Positions 33,553-41,379 of a stretch of 64,000 nucleotides of DNA are shown here, in pieces. The stretch's first letter is position 1, and every line of letters starts with the position of its first letter. Made by a program: the position numbers and the translations under genes. The DNA comes from Streptomonospora mangrovi (GTDB lineage: Bacteria; Actinomycetota; Actinomycetes; Streptosporangiales; Streptosporangiaceae). The DNA lies in NCBI RefSeq assembly GCF_027604915.1, contig NZ_JAJAQC010000019.1, forward strand, positions 1 through 64,000, given 5' to 3'. A model generated the notes under the pieces. It made no database searches and was not told the origin of the DNA. It saw only the letters and a list, made by a program, of their open reading frames with translations.

Positions 33553-35463
33553 TCAGCCCGGCGCCATGTCGACAAAGCGGCTGTAGTGGCCCTGGAACGC
33601 CACCGTGACGGTGGCCGTGGGGCCGTTGCGGTGCTTGGCCACGATGAGGTCGGCCTCGCCGGCGCGCGGGGACTCCTTCTCGTGGACGTCCTCGCGGTAG
33701 AGCAGGATGACCATGTCGGCGTCCTGCTCGATGCTTCCGGACTCACGCAAGTCGCTGACCTGCGGCTTCTTGTCGGTGCGCTGCTCGGGACCACGGTTGA
33801 GCTGGGACAGCGCGATGACCGGCACCTCCAGCTCCTTGGCCAGCAGCTTCAGCGACCGCGACATCTCCGAGACCTCCTGCTGGCGGCTCTCGACGCGGCC
33901 GGTGGAACTCATGAGCTGGAGGTAGTCCACGATGACCAGCTTGAGGTCGTGCTGCTGCTTGAGCCTCCGGCACTTGGCGCGGATCTCCATCATCGACAGG
34001 TTCGGGGAGTCGTCGATGAACAGCGGCGCGCTGGCGACCTCGCCCATGCGCCGGGCCAGCCGCGCCCAGTCGTCGTCGGTCATCAGGCCCGAGCGCATGG
34101 TGTGCAGCGGAACCCGTGCCTCTGCCGACAGCAGCCGCATGACGATCTCGTTGCGGCCCATCTCCAGGCTGAAGAAGACGCTGGTGAGCTGGTGCTTGAT
34201 CGAGGCCGCCCGCGCGAAGTCCAGCGCGAGGGTGGAGTTGTGGGTGGGGATGAGCGCCCGGGTGGCCAGGTACAGGTGGTCGGGGTGGTCGATCTGCACG
34301 CAGCGCACCGGCACGCTGGGCACCCGGCGCGCACCGGTCACCCGGCGCGCGACGGCCCGCCGGGGCGCCGTGGCGACCCCGCCGCGCCCGCCGCCCGCGC
34401 GCGGTGCCGTCGCGGTGTCCACAACCTGTGGACCGGGCGCGGGCGAGGGCACGGCACCCGGGCCGCGCGGCGGCGCCGCCACGACCGGGCCCGATGCGCC
34501 GCCGGTGTCGGCCAGCCGCGCCGCGAGCGCGGCGGTCGTGCACAGCTCCACGCCGTCACCGCCGCCGCTTCCCCCCGCCCGCACCGGCCACTCGTGCTGG
34601 GCGTCGGCCACCACCGAGGTGCCGTCGTCGAACCGCAGCTCGTAGCAGGGGCGGCCGGTCATGACCTCGGTGGCCGCCACCACCCGGGTGGGGCTGCCGT
34701 CGGGGGCCAGCAGGCGGTCGCCCACGGCGACCTCGCCCATGGTGGTCCAGCCCTCGGGGGTGGGCAGCGGGGTGTCCAGCGCGAGCGCCTTGCCCACCGC
34801 CGGGCGCGCCGCGATGATGATCATCTGCCCGGGGTGCAGGCCGTTGGAGAGCGCGTCGAAGTCGGTGAACCCGGTGGGCACACCGGTCAGCGAGCCGTCG
34901 TGGGCCGAGATCGCCTCGATCTCGTCCAGGGCGCCCGGCATGATGTCGCTGAGCGGGAGGTAGTCCTCGCCGGTGCGCTTCTCGGCGATGCGGAAGATCT
35001 CGGCCTGGGCGTGGTCGACCAGGTCGTCCACGTCGCCGTCGCCGGCGTAGCCGATCTGGGCGATGCGGGTGCCGGCCTCGACCAGGCGCCGCAGCACCGC
35101 GCGGTCGGCGACGATGCGCGCGTAGTAGCCGGCGTTGGCTGCGGTGGGGATGGCCTCGGTGAGGGTGTGCAGGTAGGGGGCGCCGCCCACCCGGGTGATC
35201 TCGCCGCGCTTGGTGAGTTCGGCGTTGACGGAGATGGCGTCGACCGGCTCGCCGCGCGAGAACAGGTCGACCACCGCGTCGAAGACGGTCTGGTGCGCCG
35301 GCCGGTAGAAGTCGGCAGACCGCACGATCTCGACCACCTGGGTGATGGCCTCCTTGGACAGCAGCATGCCGCCCAGCACGCTCTGCTCGGCCATGATGTC
35401 GTGCGGCGGTGTGCGCTCGAAGCCGGCGCCGGTGTGCTCCGGCGGTAGGTCGGCGACGCTCAC
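33553..35463 (-). CDS. dnaB: Replicative DNA helicase with in-frame intein
   Basis: 636 residues: a 452-residue DnaB split by a 184-residue intein. The N-terminal domain (DIMAEQSVLGGMLLSKEAI) is followed by the linker and RecA-like ATPase. The Walker A ARPAVGK-STLALDFA is interrupted after the lysine, and downstream come VFFSLEMGRNEIVMRLL, VIVDYLQLM, VIALSQLNRGPEQR and SGSIEQDADMVILLYR. It unwinds DNA at the fork. GTG 35463 has GGGGGAG five bases upstream. The gene is preceded by a cluster of DnaA-box-like sites and lies near the rpsF-rplI operon, as in other actinobacteria. Confidence 0.97.
   Translation of the reverse strand: MSVADLPPEHTGAGFERTPPHDIMAEQSVLGGMLLSKEAITQVVEIVRSADFYRPAHQTVFDAVVDLFSRGEPVDAISVNAELTKRGEITRVGGAPYLHTLTEAIPTAANAGYYARIVADRAVLRRLVEAGTRIAQIGYAGDGDVDDLVDHAQAEIFRIAEKRTGEDYLPLSDIMPGALDEIEAISAHDGSLTGVPTGFTDFDALSNGLHPGQMIIIAARPAVGKALALDTPLPTPEGWTTMGEVAVGDRLLAPDGSPTRVVAATEVMTGRPCYELRFDDGTSVVADAQHEWPVRAGGSGGGDGVELCTTAALAARLADTGGASGPVVAAPPRGPGAVPSPAPGPQVVDTATAPRAGGGRGGVATAPRRAVARRVTGARRVPSVPVRCVQIDHPDHLYLATRALIPTHNSTLALDFARAASIKHQLTSVFFSLEMGRNEIVMRLLSAEARVPLHTMRSGLMTDDDWARLARRMGEVASAPLFIDDSPNLSMMEIRAKCRRLKQQHDLKLVIVDYLQLMSSTGRVESRQQEVSEMSRSLKLLAKELEVPVIALSQLNRGPEQRTDKKPQVSDLRESGSIEQDADMVILLYREDVHEKESPRAGEADLIVAKHRNGPTATVTVAFQGHYSRFVDMAPG
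34237..34788 (-). other. Class 3 mini-intein in DnaB (Walker A insertion site)
   Basis: Intein of 184 residues (DnaB residues 226-409). It starts ALALDTPLPTPEGW, so residue 1 is Ala instead of the usual Cys or Ser. Block B reads AQHEWPV (Trp67), block F VRCVQIDHPDHLYL (Cys163) and block G ALIPTHN with Thr182 and terminal His183-Asn184. Trp, Cys and Thr at these places form the WCT triplet of class 3 inteins, in which the block F Cys makes the first branched intermediate. The +1 extein residue is Ser. No LAGLIDADG blocks are found; residues about 72-155 are a Gly/Pro/Ala-rich linker where the homing endonuclease would be. Confidence 0.9.
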
Positions 35464-35553
35464 GTGGACTCCCCCTGCTTCACGTTCGCGAACATGTCCA
35501 GCATGCCCGGGCTTGGATTGTCGCGACTGGAGCACCCGCGGCGCAAAGCGGCC

Positions 35554-35755
35554 TGTGGACAGCGCTGGGGAGATCCTGTGGACGAAGGCGGCCATCCTGC
35601 GGATAGCTTGTGCACAACACCTGTGGATAACTAATTCACAGTCGGACTTCACCTATCCTGAGCTGCGAAAACGTTATGCACCGGCTGTGTGCGAAAGAAA
35701 GTTCACAGCCCGCTTTCCACAGGTTTTCCACAGGCCGCCCCCACGGGGTGGATAA
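35554..35755. promoter_or_regulatory. Cluster of DnaA-box-like sites upstream of dnaB
   Basis: In 200 unusually AT-rich bases there are about seven sites near the TTRTCCACA consensus: rc CTGTCCACA (35554-35562), rc TCGTCCACA (35577-35585), TTGTGCACA (35608-35616), a perfect TTATCCACA on the minus strand (35622-35630), TTATGCACC (35674-35682), TTTTCCACA (35724-35732) and rc TTATCCACC (35747-35755), plus CTTTCCACA (35713-35721). It lies between dnaB and the divergent MATE gene. dnaA and dnaN are not adjacent, so this is more likely a DnaA titration or regulatory region than oriC. Confidence 0.75.
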
Positions 35756-35801
35756 CCTGCGCACACGACCTCGAACACCTGTCCGGTATTGTCGCAGTGC
35801 C

Positions 35802-37181
35802 ATGCCCGTCAAGCCAGCCCTGTCGGCCCTGCGCGGCGCGCTGCCCGCCCCGCCCTTCCGGCACACCCACGACCGCGAGATCCTGCGCATCGCCGTGCCC
35901 AGCTTCTTCGCCCTGGTCTCCGAGCCGCTGTTCCTGCTCACCGACTCCGCCATCGTGGGCACCCTGGGCACCCAGCCGCTGGGCGGCCTGGGCGTGGCCG
36001 GCCAGGTGCTGATCACCCTGGCCAGCCTGTGCGTGTTCCTGGCCTACGGCACCACCTCGGCCGTGGCGCGCCGCTTCGGCGCCGGCCAGATCGCCGCCGG
36101 CGTGCGCAGCGGCGTCGACGGCCTGTGGCTGGCGGCGCTGCTCGGCGCGGCCATCGTGGCGGTCTGCTACCCGGCCGCGCCCTGGCTGGTCCAGGCGCTG
36201 GGCGCCTCACCCGGGGTCGCCGTCCACGCCGAGGTCTACCTGCGGGTCAGCCTGCTGAGCACGCCCGCGCTGCTGGTCATCCTGGCCGGCACCGGCGTGC
36301 TGCGCGGCCTCCAGGACGCCACCACGCCACTGCTGGTGGCGGTGGGCACCAACCTCGCCAACATCGTGCTGTGCGCGACGTTCGTGCTGCTGCTGGACTG
36401 GGGCGTCGCCGGATCGGCGTGGGCCACCGTCATCGCCCAGTCCGCCGGCGCCGCCGCCTACATCGCGGTGGTGGTGCGCGCCGCCCGCCGCCACGGGGTC
36501 GGGCTCGCGCCCAGCCTGGCCGGGCTGCGCGCCTCGGCCACCGCCGGGTTCGCGCTGTTCGTGCGCACCGTGTCGCTGCGCGTGGTGCTGGTGGTCAGCA
36601 CCGCCGTGGCCGCCCGCCTGGGCGACGCCGAACTCGCCGCGCACCAGGTTGCCACGCAGATCTGGTCGCTGCTGGTGTTCGCCCTGGACGCCATCGCGAT
36701 CGCCGGGCAGGCCATCATCGGCCGCTACCTGGGCGCCTCCGACACCGCCGGCGCCCGCGCCGCCACCCGCCGCATGGTCGAGTGGGGCGTGTTCGCCGGT
36801 GCGGTGTTCGCCGTGCTGACGCTGGCGGTGCGGCCGTGGGCGCCGCTGCCCTTCACCGACGACCCCCACGTGCACCGCCTGCTGCTGGCGGCGCTGCTGG
36901 TGGTGGCGCTGCTGCAACCGCTCAGCGGCGTGGTCATGGTGCTCGACGGGATCCTCATGGGCGCCGGCGACCAGCGCTACCTGGCCTGGGCCAGCTTCTG
37001 GACGATGCTGGCGTTCCTGCCGTGCGCGGCCCTGGTGCACTACGCGCTGCCGGCGGATTCGCCGCACGGGCTCACCTGGCTGTGGATCGCGTTCGCCGTG
37101 TGGATCCTGGCGCGCGGGATCACCCTGGGCGCCCGGGCGCGCGGCGGGGCCTGGCTGGTGGCCGGGGCCGCGCGCCCCTGA
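35802..37181 (+). CDS. MATE-family efflux transporter
   Basis: 459 residues with about twelve hydrophobic helices and two-fold related halves: ILRIAVPSFFALVSEPLFLLTDSAIVGTLG at the start and the second half beginning FALFVRTVSLRVVLVV, AAHQVATQIWSLLVFALDAIAIAGQAIIGRYLG. Cation-coupled multidrug exporter of the DinF-like group. TATTGT lies 9 bases before the ATG, and no ribosome site is seen, suggesting a leaderless message. Divergent from dnaB. Confidence 0.93.
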   Translation: MPVKPALSALRGALPAPPFRHTHDREILRIAVPSFFALVSEPLFLLTDSAIVGTLGTQPLGGLGVAGQVLITLASLCVFLAYGTTSAVARRFGAGQIAAGVRSGVDGLWLAALLGAAIVAVCYPAAPWLVQALGASPGVAVHAEVYLRVSLLSTPALLVILAGTGVLRGLQDATTPLLVAVGTNLANIVLCATFVLLLDWGVAGSAWATVIAQSAGAAAYIAVVVRAARRHGVGLAPSLAGLRASATAGFALFVRTVSLRVVLVVSTAVAARLGDAELAAHQVATQIWSLLVFALDAIAIAGQAIIGRYLGASDTAGARAATRRMVEWGVFAGAVFAVLTLAVRPWAPLPFTDDPHVHRLLLAALLVVALLQPLSGVVMVLDGILMGAGDQRYLAWASFWTMLAFLPCAALVHYALPADSPHGLTWLWIAFAVWILARGITLGARARGGAWLVAGAARP

Positions 37182-37188
37182 ACCGCCC

Positions 37189-38010
37189 TCAGACCTCGCC
37201 CGCGCCGAGCGCCGGACCGTGGTAGTGCTCCACCGCGCGCTCGTCCACCGGGACCCGCGGGTAGGTGGGCAGGTGCTCCTCGGGGAGGTCGGCCTCGTCG
37301 CGCAGTACCAGGCGCGCCTCCAGGCTGCGCAGCCGCGCCCCCACGTCGGTGCGCAGCCGGGGCAGCATGGCGTAGAGGCCGTCGCCCGGGCAGCTCGTCG
37401 GGTTGAAGTCGCGGTGGCCCACGATGGCGCTGGACGGGTTGAGCCCGTAGACCAGGCACAGCCACGCGCAGGTCTCGATCAGCGCGCCCAGCAGCTCGCC
37501 GGTCGGCTCGGCCGAGGTGTAGGTGCCCTCGTTCTCGATGCCCACGGTGTGGGAGTTGTGGTCGGCGGTGTGCGCGCCCACCACGTGGTCGCCCGCCCGG
37601 ATGGCCGGCAGCGACCGGTTGCGGCCCTCCATGATGTATCCGCCGCGGCTGATGGTGAGCTGCTGCCCGGTGTCGTCCCACCCGTTGGTGTCCATGTGGT
37701 GGTTCTGGATCGACCGGGAGAGCGCGGCGGCGTGGCTCTTGGAGTAGTCGGTGGTGTTGCCCGTGGCCGTGTGGTGCACGACGATCATGTCGGGCGCCTG
37801 CGACACCACGGTGGCGGAGCGCTTGGGCGAGCGCGCGCCCCACTCCGCGCGGGTGTAGATCCGCGGCTCGCCCATGGCGAGCGCGCCGGGCGCGGCGGCG
37901 AGGTCGACGGCCCCGCCCAGCAGCGCGCCGCCCGCCGCCAGGGCGGCTCCCCGCAGGACACTGCGGCGCGGCACACCCGGACGCGCCGGTGCCCCCTCAT
38001 GGCTGCACAT
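37189..38010 (-). CDS. Tat-exported N-acetylmuramoyl-L-alanine amidase (PGRP type)
   Basis: 273 residues. A twin-arginine signal PRRSVLRGAALAAGGALLGG is followed by AAAPGALA and an amidase_2/PGRP domain: IYTRAEWGARSPKRS, VVHHTATGNT (zinc His), HTVGIENEGTY, IVGHRDFNPTSCPG (zinc His and Cys). It cleaves the lactyl-amide bond between MurNAc and peptide outside the cell. ATG 38010 has AGGAAGGA about 10 bases upstream. The C-terminal 60 residues are a short, unassigned extension. Confidence 0.93.
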   Translation of the reverse strand: MCSHEGAPARPGVPRRSVLRGAALAAGGALLGGAVDLAAAPGALAMGEPRIYTRAEWGARSPKRSATVVSQAPDMIVVHHTATGNTTDYSKSHAAALSRSIQNHHMDTNGWDDTGQQLTISRGGYIMEGRNRSLPAIRAGDHVVGAHTADHNSHTVGIENEGTYTSAEPTGELLGALIETCAWLCLVYGLNPSSAIVGHRDFNPTSCPGDGLYAMLPRLRTDVGARLRSLEARLVLRDEADLPEEHLPTYPRVPVDERAVEHYHGPALGAGEV

Positions 38011-38153
38011 AGCGGCCACATCCTTCCTGTGGAGTTCCAGACCCACAGGACAAGATAGGCTACACAGAGTGACGGATTGACAACCCAGAGAAACCAGGCG
38101 TGTTCGGACACATCACCCCGAACCCCCGGTGGCGGGTCGGGAGCCGCACACAC

Positions 38154-38189
38154 CGCGGCCCCGGTCCCCGCGCGGGGACCGGGGCCGCG
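38154..38189 (-). terminator. Hairpin terminator of the rpsF-ssb-rpsR-rplI operon
   Basis: A perfect 16-bp stem CGCGGCCCCGGTCCCC / GGGGACCGGGGCCGCG with loop GCGC lies 18 bases beyond the rplI stop on the minus strand. GC-rich without T-run. Confidence 0.8.
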
Positions 38190-38207
38190 AAAGCCCGGTG
38201 CGGAGGG

Positions 38208-38654
38208 TCAGACCCCCTGCACCTGGAGCTTGATGGTGGCCGTGACCTCGGGGTGCAGGCGGACCTGCACCTTGTGGTCGCCCACCGACTTGATCGGGTT
38301 GCGGATCTCGATCCGGCGCTTGTCGACCTCGGGGCCGCCGGACGCCTTCACGGCGTCGGCGACATCGGCCGCGGTGACCGACCCGAACAGCCGCCCGCCG
38401 TCACCGGCGCGCTGCTGGAGCTTGACGTTCAGCGCGTTCAGCCGGCCCGCCACCTGCTGGGCGTCGTCCAGGCTGCGGATGTCGCGCGCGGAACGGGCGC
38501 GGCGGATCGAGTCGATCTGCTTCTGCCCGCCCCGGGTCCACCGGATGGCGAACCCGCGCGGCAGCAGGTAGTTGCGGCCGTAGCCGTCCTTGACCTCGAC
38601 CACATCGCCCGGGGCGCCGAGGCCGGTGACCTCCTGGGTCAGAATCAGCTTCAC
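38208..38654 (-). CDS. rplI: 50S ribosomal protein L9
   Basis: 148 residues, standard length. The N-terminal domain [36 protein letters not shown] is highly conserved, then a long connecting helix and the C-terminal domain [21 protein letters not shown] ... [21 protein letters not shown]. Last gene of the operon, 20 bases after rpsR. Confidence 0.98.
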   Translation of the reverse strand: MKLILTQEVTGLGAPGDVVEVKDGYGRNYLLPRGFAIRWTRGGQKQIDSIRRARSARDIRSLDDAQQVAGRLNALNVKLQQRAGDGGRLFGSVTAADVADAVKASGGPEVDKRRIEIRNPIKSVGDHKVQVRLHPEVTATIKLQVQGV

Positions 38655-38674
38655 GACAAAACCTCCTTACCCCG

Positions 38675-38911
38675 TTAGCGAGCGGTGCTGGTGTAGGGCA
38701 GCAGCGCCATCTCGCGGGCGTTCTTGATCGCCGTCGCGACATCACGCTGGTGCTGCGTGCAGTTGCCGGTCACCCGACGCGCGCGGATCTTGCCGCGGTC
38801 GGAGATGAACTTGCGCAGCAGAGTGGTGTCCTTGTAGTCGATGTAGGACAGCTTCTCCTGACAGAACAGGCAAACCTTCTTCTTGGGCTTGCGCGCTGCC
38901 GGCTTCGCCAT
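38675..38911 (-). CDS. rpsR: 30S ribosomal protein S18
   Basis: 78 residues: [41 protein letters not shown] has the Cys pairs (CLFC ... GNC) that mark the zinc-binding (C+) form of S18. An upstream in-frame ATG at 38944 lacks family support; ATG 38911 follows AAAGGAGCACCACG. Confidence 0.98.
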   Translation of the reverse strand: MAKPAARKPKKKVCLFCQEKLSYIDYKDTTLLRKFISDRGKIRARRVTGNCTQHQRDVATAIKNAREMALLPYTSTAR

Positions 38912-38986
38912 CGTGGTGCTCCTTTGCAAGAGCCCCGGGTACACCCGGGGATGGTCAATCGGACAGGGGTGTGCGGTGCGCCCCGG

Positions 38987-39562
38987 CTAGAACGGGGGTT
39001 CGTCGGAGAACCCGCCGCCACCGCCGAAGCCACCGCCGCCGCCGCTGGTCGCCCAGGGGTCGTCGGCGGGAGGACCGGAACGGCCGCCCTGGGGGCCGCC
39101 GAAGCCGCCCCCCTGGTTGCCGTAGCCGCCGCCCTGGCCGCCGCCACCGCCGTAGCCGCCACCGCCGCCGAATCCGCCGCCGCCCTGGCCGCCCTGCCGC
39201 TGCACCTTGGTCACCTTGGCGGTGGCGCTGCGCAGCGCGGGGCCGACCTCCTCGACGTCGATCTCGAAGACGGTGCGCTTCTCACCCTCCTTGGTCTCGT
39301 AGGACCGCTGCTTGAGGCGGCCCTGCACGATGACCCGCATGCCGCGCTGGAGGCTCTCGGCGACGTTCTCGGCGTACTGACGCCACACCGAGCAGGTGAG
39401 GAACATCGACTCGCCGTCGCGCCACTCGCCGCTCTGGCGGTCGAAGGTGCGCGGGGTGGAGGCGACGCGGAAGTTGGCGACCGCGGCCCCGCTGGGGGTG
39501 AATCGCAGTTCAGGGTCGTCGACGAGGTTGCCGACGAGCGTGATCTGGGTTTCGCCTGCCAT
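38987..39562 (-). CDS. ssb: Single-stranded DNA-binding protein
   Basis: 191 residues. The OB fold ([29 protein letters not shown] ... [36 protein letters not shown]) is followed by a long Gly-rich linker with GGGGG-Y/F repeats (about 122-185) and the acidic protein-interaction tip SDEPPF. The tip (usually DDDIPF or DEPPF) recruits replication and repair partners. Between rpsF and rpsR as in most actinobacteria. Confidence 0.98.
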   Translation of the reverse strand: MAGETQITLVGNLVDDPELRFTPSGAAVANFRVASTPRTFDRQSGEWRDGESMFLTCSVWRQYAENVAESLQRGMRVIVQGRLKQRSYETKEGEKRTVFEIDVEEVGPALRSATAKVTKVQRQGGQGGGGFGGGGGYGGGGGQGGGYGNQGGGFGGPQGGRSGPPADDPWATSGGGGGFGGGGGFSDEPPF

Positions 39563-39630
39563 GGGTTGGCTCCGGGTTAGGTAGTCGGATCAGGCGTATG
39601 AGCGGGGACGCCGGCGGACGGCGCCGCGGG

Positions 39631-39921
39631 TCAGTGGACCTCGGGTCGCAGGACCTTCGTGCGCAGAACGGCCTCGGTGAGGTTGAGCTGGCGGTCGAGC
39701 TCCTTGACGGTGGCGGGTTCGGCCGTGAGGTCGATGACCGCGTAGATGCCGTCGGAGTTCTTGGCGATGTCGTAGGCGAGGCGGCGCTTGCCCCAGACGT
39801 CGACCTTCTCGACCGAGCCGCCGTCGTTGCGGACGACTCCGAGGAACTGCTCCAGCGACGGCGACACGGTGCGCTCGTCGAGACTGGGGTCGAGGATGAC
39901 CATCACTTCATAACGACGCAT
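39631..39921 (-). CDS. rpsF: 30S ribosomal protein S6
   Basis: 96 residues, [19 protein letters not shown] ... [26 protein letters not shown] ... [11 protein letters not shown]. First gene of the operon. ATG 39921 is preferred to an in-frame ATG at 39999; GAGGAGG lies a few bases upstream. Confidence 0.98.
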   Translation of the reverse strand: MRRYEVMVILDPSLDERTVSPSLEQFLGVVRNDGGSVEKVDVWGKRRLAYDIAKNSDGIYAVIDLTAEPATVKELDRQLNLTEAVLRTKVLRPEVH

Positions 39922-40011
39922 AGGCGTTCGTACCTCCTCTGGACTGTCGCGGCCATGGTCTCTCCATGGCAGGAGGGCATTGAGCCAGACAAACGCCAAG
40001 GCTACCAGTCG

Positions 40012-41379
40012 TCACGCCGTGGAACCGCCGCGCCGGAGGTTGTCCACAACCGTCAGCGCGCACACCCCCAGGACCGTGGTCCACCGGCCCAGCAGCAGCA
40101 GCGAGTAGGCGGCGACGTCGAGCCCGGCGCCCGTGCCCGGCACCGCCGGGCCGGTCTGCTGGGTCACCCACAGCAGGTGCTGCCAGATCCCGAAGAAGTA
40201 GCCGACCTCGGCGAGCTGCCACAGCCCGAACACCACCAGCGCCGGAGCGGCCGGCAGCGTGCGCGGCCAGGCCAGCGCCGCCAGGGGCAGCAGCCACAGC
40301 ACGAACTGCGGCGACCACACCTTGTTGGTGAGCAGGAACGCCGCGACCACCAGGAGCACCAGTTGCTCCAGGGGCGGCCGGCGGCGCGCGAAGACCGCCA
40401 GGGCCGCCACCCCGGCGCAGGCGGCCAGCAGCGCCGCCATGCCCGTGGCGTTGACCAGGTCCAGGTCGCCCGAGGGGAACACCCCGTAGCCGCCCAGGGC
40501 GTAGTACAGCGACCCCCAGTCGGTGCCGCGCTCCCGGCTGAAGGTGAAGAACGTGGCCCAGTTGTGCGGGGCCGCCAGGTACACCGGCAGGTTGACCGCG
40601 CCCCACGCCAGCGCCCCGGCGGCCAGCGGGCGCAGGAAGCCGCCCACCGTCACCGCGCCGGGGCCGCCCTCGCGCCGCACCAGCTCGCGCACCATCAGCA
40701 CGAACAGCGGCCCGAACACCAGGAACGGGTAGAACTTGGCGGCCGTGGCCAGCCCGAAGAGGGCGCCGGCGCTCCACTGCCGGCCGTGCGCGTAGGCCAC
40801 CAGCCCGCCGGTGAACAGGGCCACGGCCAGCAGGTCCCAGTTGATCAGCCCGGTCAGGACGCCGGCGGGCGACAGCGCCACCAGGCCGCCCGCCAGCAGC
40901 GCGGCGCGGGGGCGGAAGGCGGTGCCGGGCGCGGGGGCGATCCCGCCGCGGCCGGCCAGGTGGCCCACCCCCACCACCGCGGCGACCAGGCAGGCGCCCA
41001 TGGCGGCGGCGGTGAGGTCGAAGTAGCCGAAGGCGCGCGCGGTCTCGTCGGGCAGCCAGGCCACAGTGCGGGCGACGACGTACATCAGCCCGCCGGTCAG
41101 CACCGGGTACTCGGTGGGGACGTCCAGGTAGGGCACGGAGCCGGAGTCGAGGGCGTCGCGGAAGTACAGCGGGAAGACGTCGCTGTAGCAGCCGGCGGCG
41201 TACTGGGTGCCGTCGGACCAGGCCCCGCCGAAGCGGCACGGCCACTTCGCGAGGTAGGCGGCCACGGCGCCGAGGGCCCCAAGGGCGGCCAGCCACAGGG
41301 TGGCGCGGCGCGCCTCGGGGGACGCAGAAGGCGGGCCGGCGGCAGCGCCGCCGGCCCGCTCAGTAGAACTCACCGACAC
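40012..41379 (-). CDS. Glycosyltransferase 87 family (mannosyltransferase-like) membrane protein
   Basis: 455 residues with about ten transmembrane helices. The first loop carries CYSDVFPLYFRDALDSGSVPYLDVPTEYPVLTG, matching the acidic catalytic loop of GT-C enzymes of family 87 (polyprenyl-phosphate-sugar dependent). AAKFYPFLVFGPLFVL and NKVWSPQFVLWLLPL are also typical. The GTG at 41379 touches the preceding stop (TAAGTG), so it is translationally coupled to the penicillin-binding protein gene. Likely adds sugars to envelope glycans or lipids. Confidence 0.88.
   Translation of the reverse strand: MSVSSTERAGGAAAGPPSASPEARRATLWLAALGALGAVAAYLAKWPCRFGGAWSDGTQYAAGCYSDVFPLYFRDALDSGSVPYLDVPTEYPVLTGGLMYVVARTVAWLPDETARAFGYFDLTAAAMGACLVAAVVGVGHLAGRGGIAPAPGTAFRPRAALLAGGLVALSPAGVLTGLINWDLLAVALFTGGLVAYAHGRQWSAGALFGLATAAKFYPFLVFGPLFVLMVRELVRREGGPGAVTVGGFLRPLAAGALAWGAVNLPVYLAAPHNWATFFTFSRERGTDWGSLYYALGGYGVFPSGDLDLVNATGMAALLAACAGVAALAVFARRRPPLEQLVLLVVAAFLLTNKVWSPQFVLWLLPLAALAWPRTLPAAPALVVFGLWQLAEVGYFFGIWQHLLWVTQQTGPAVPGTGAGLDVAAYSLLLLGRWTTVLGVCALTVVDNLRRGGSTA

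Noticed and set aside
35554..35755. Interpretation of the DnaA-box cluster as the chromosomal origin.
   Set aside because: dnaA, dnaN, rnpA and rpmH are not adjacent, and conserved gene order puts them to the right of this window; kept as a regulatory or titration candidate.
39030..39200. GGCGG-type repeats in ssb as a possible repeat array.
   Set aside because: They are codons of the Gly-rich linker normal for actinobacterial SSB.
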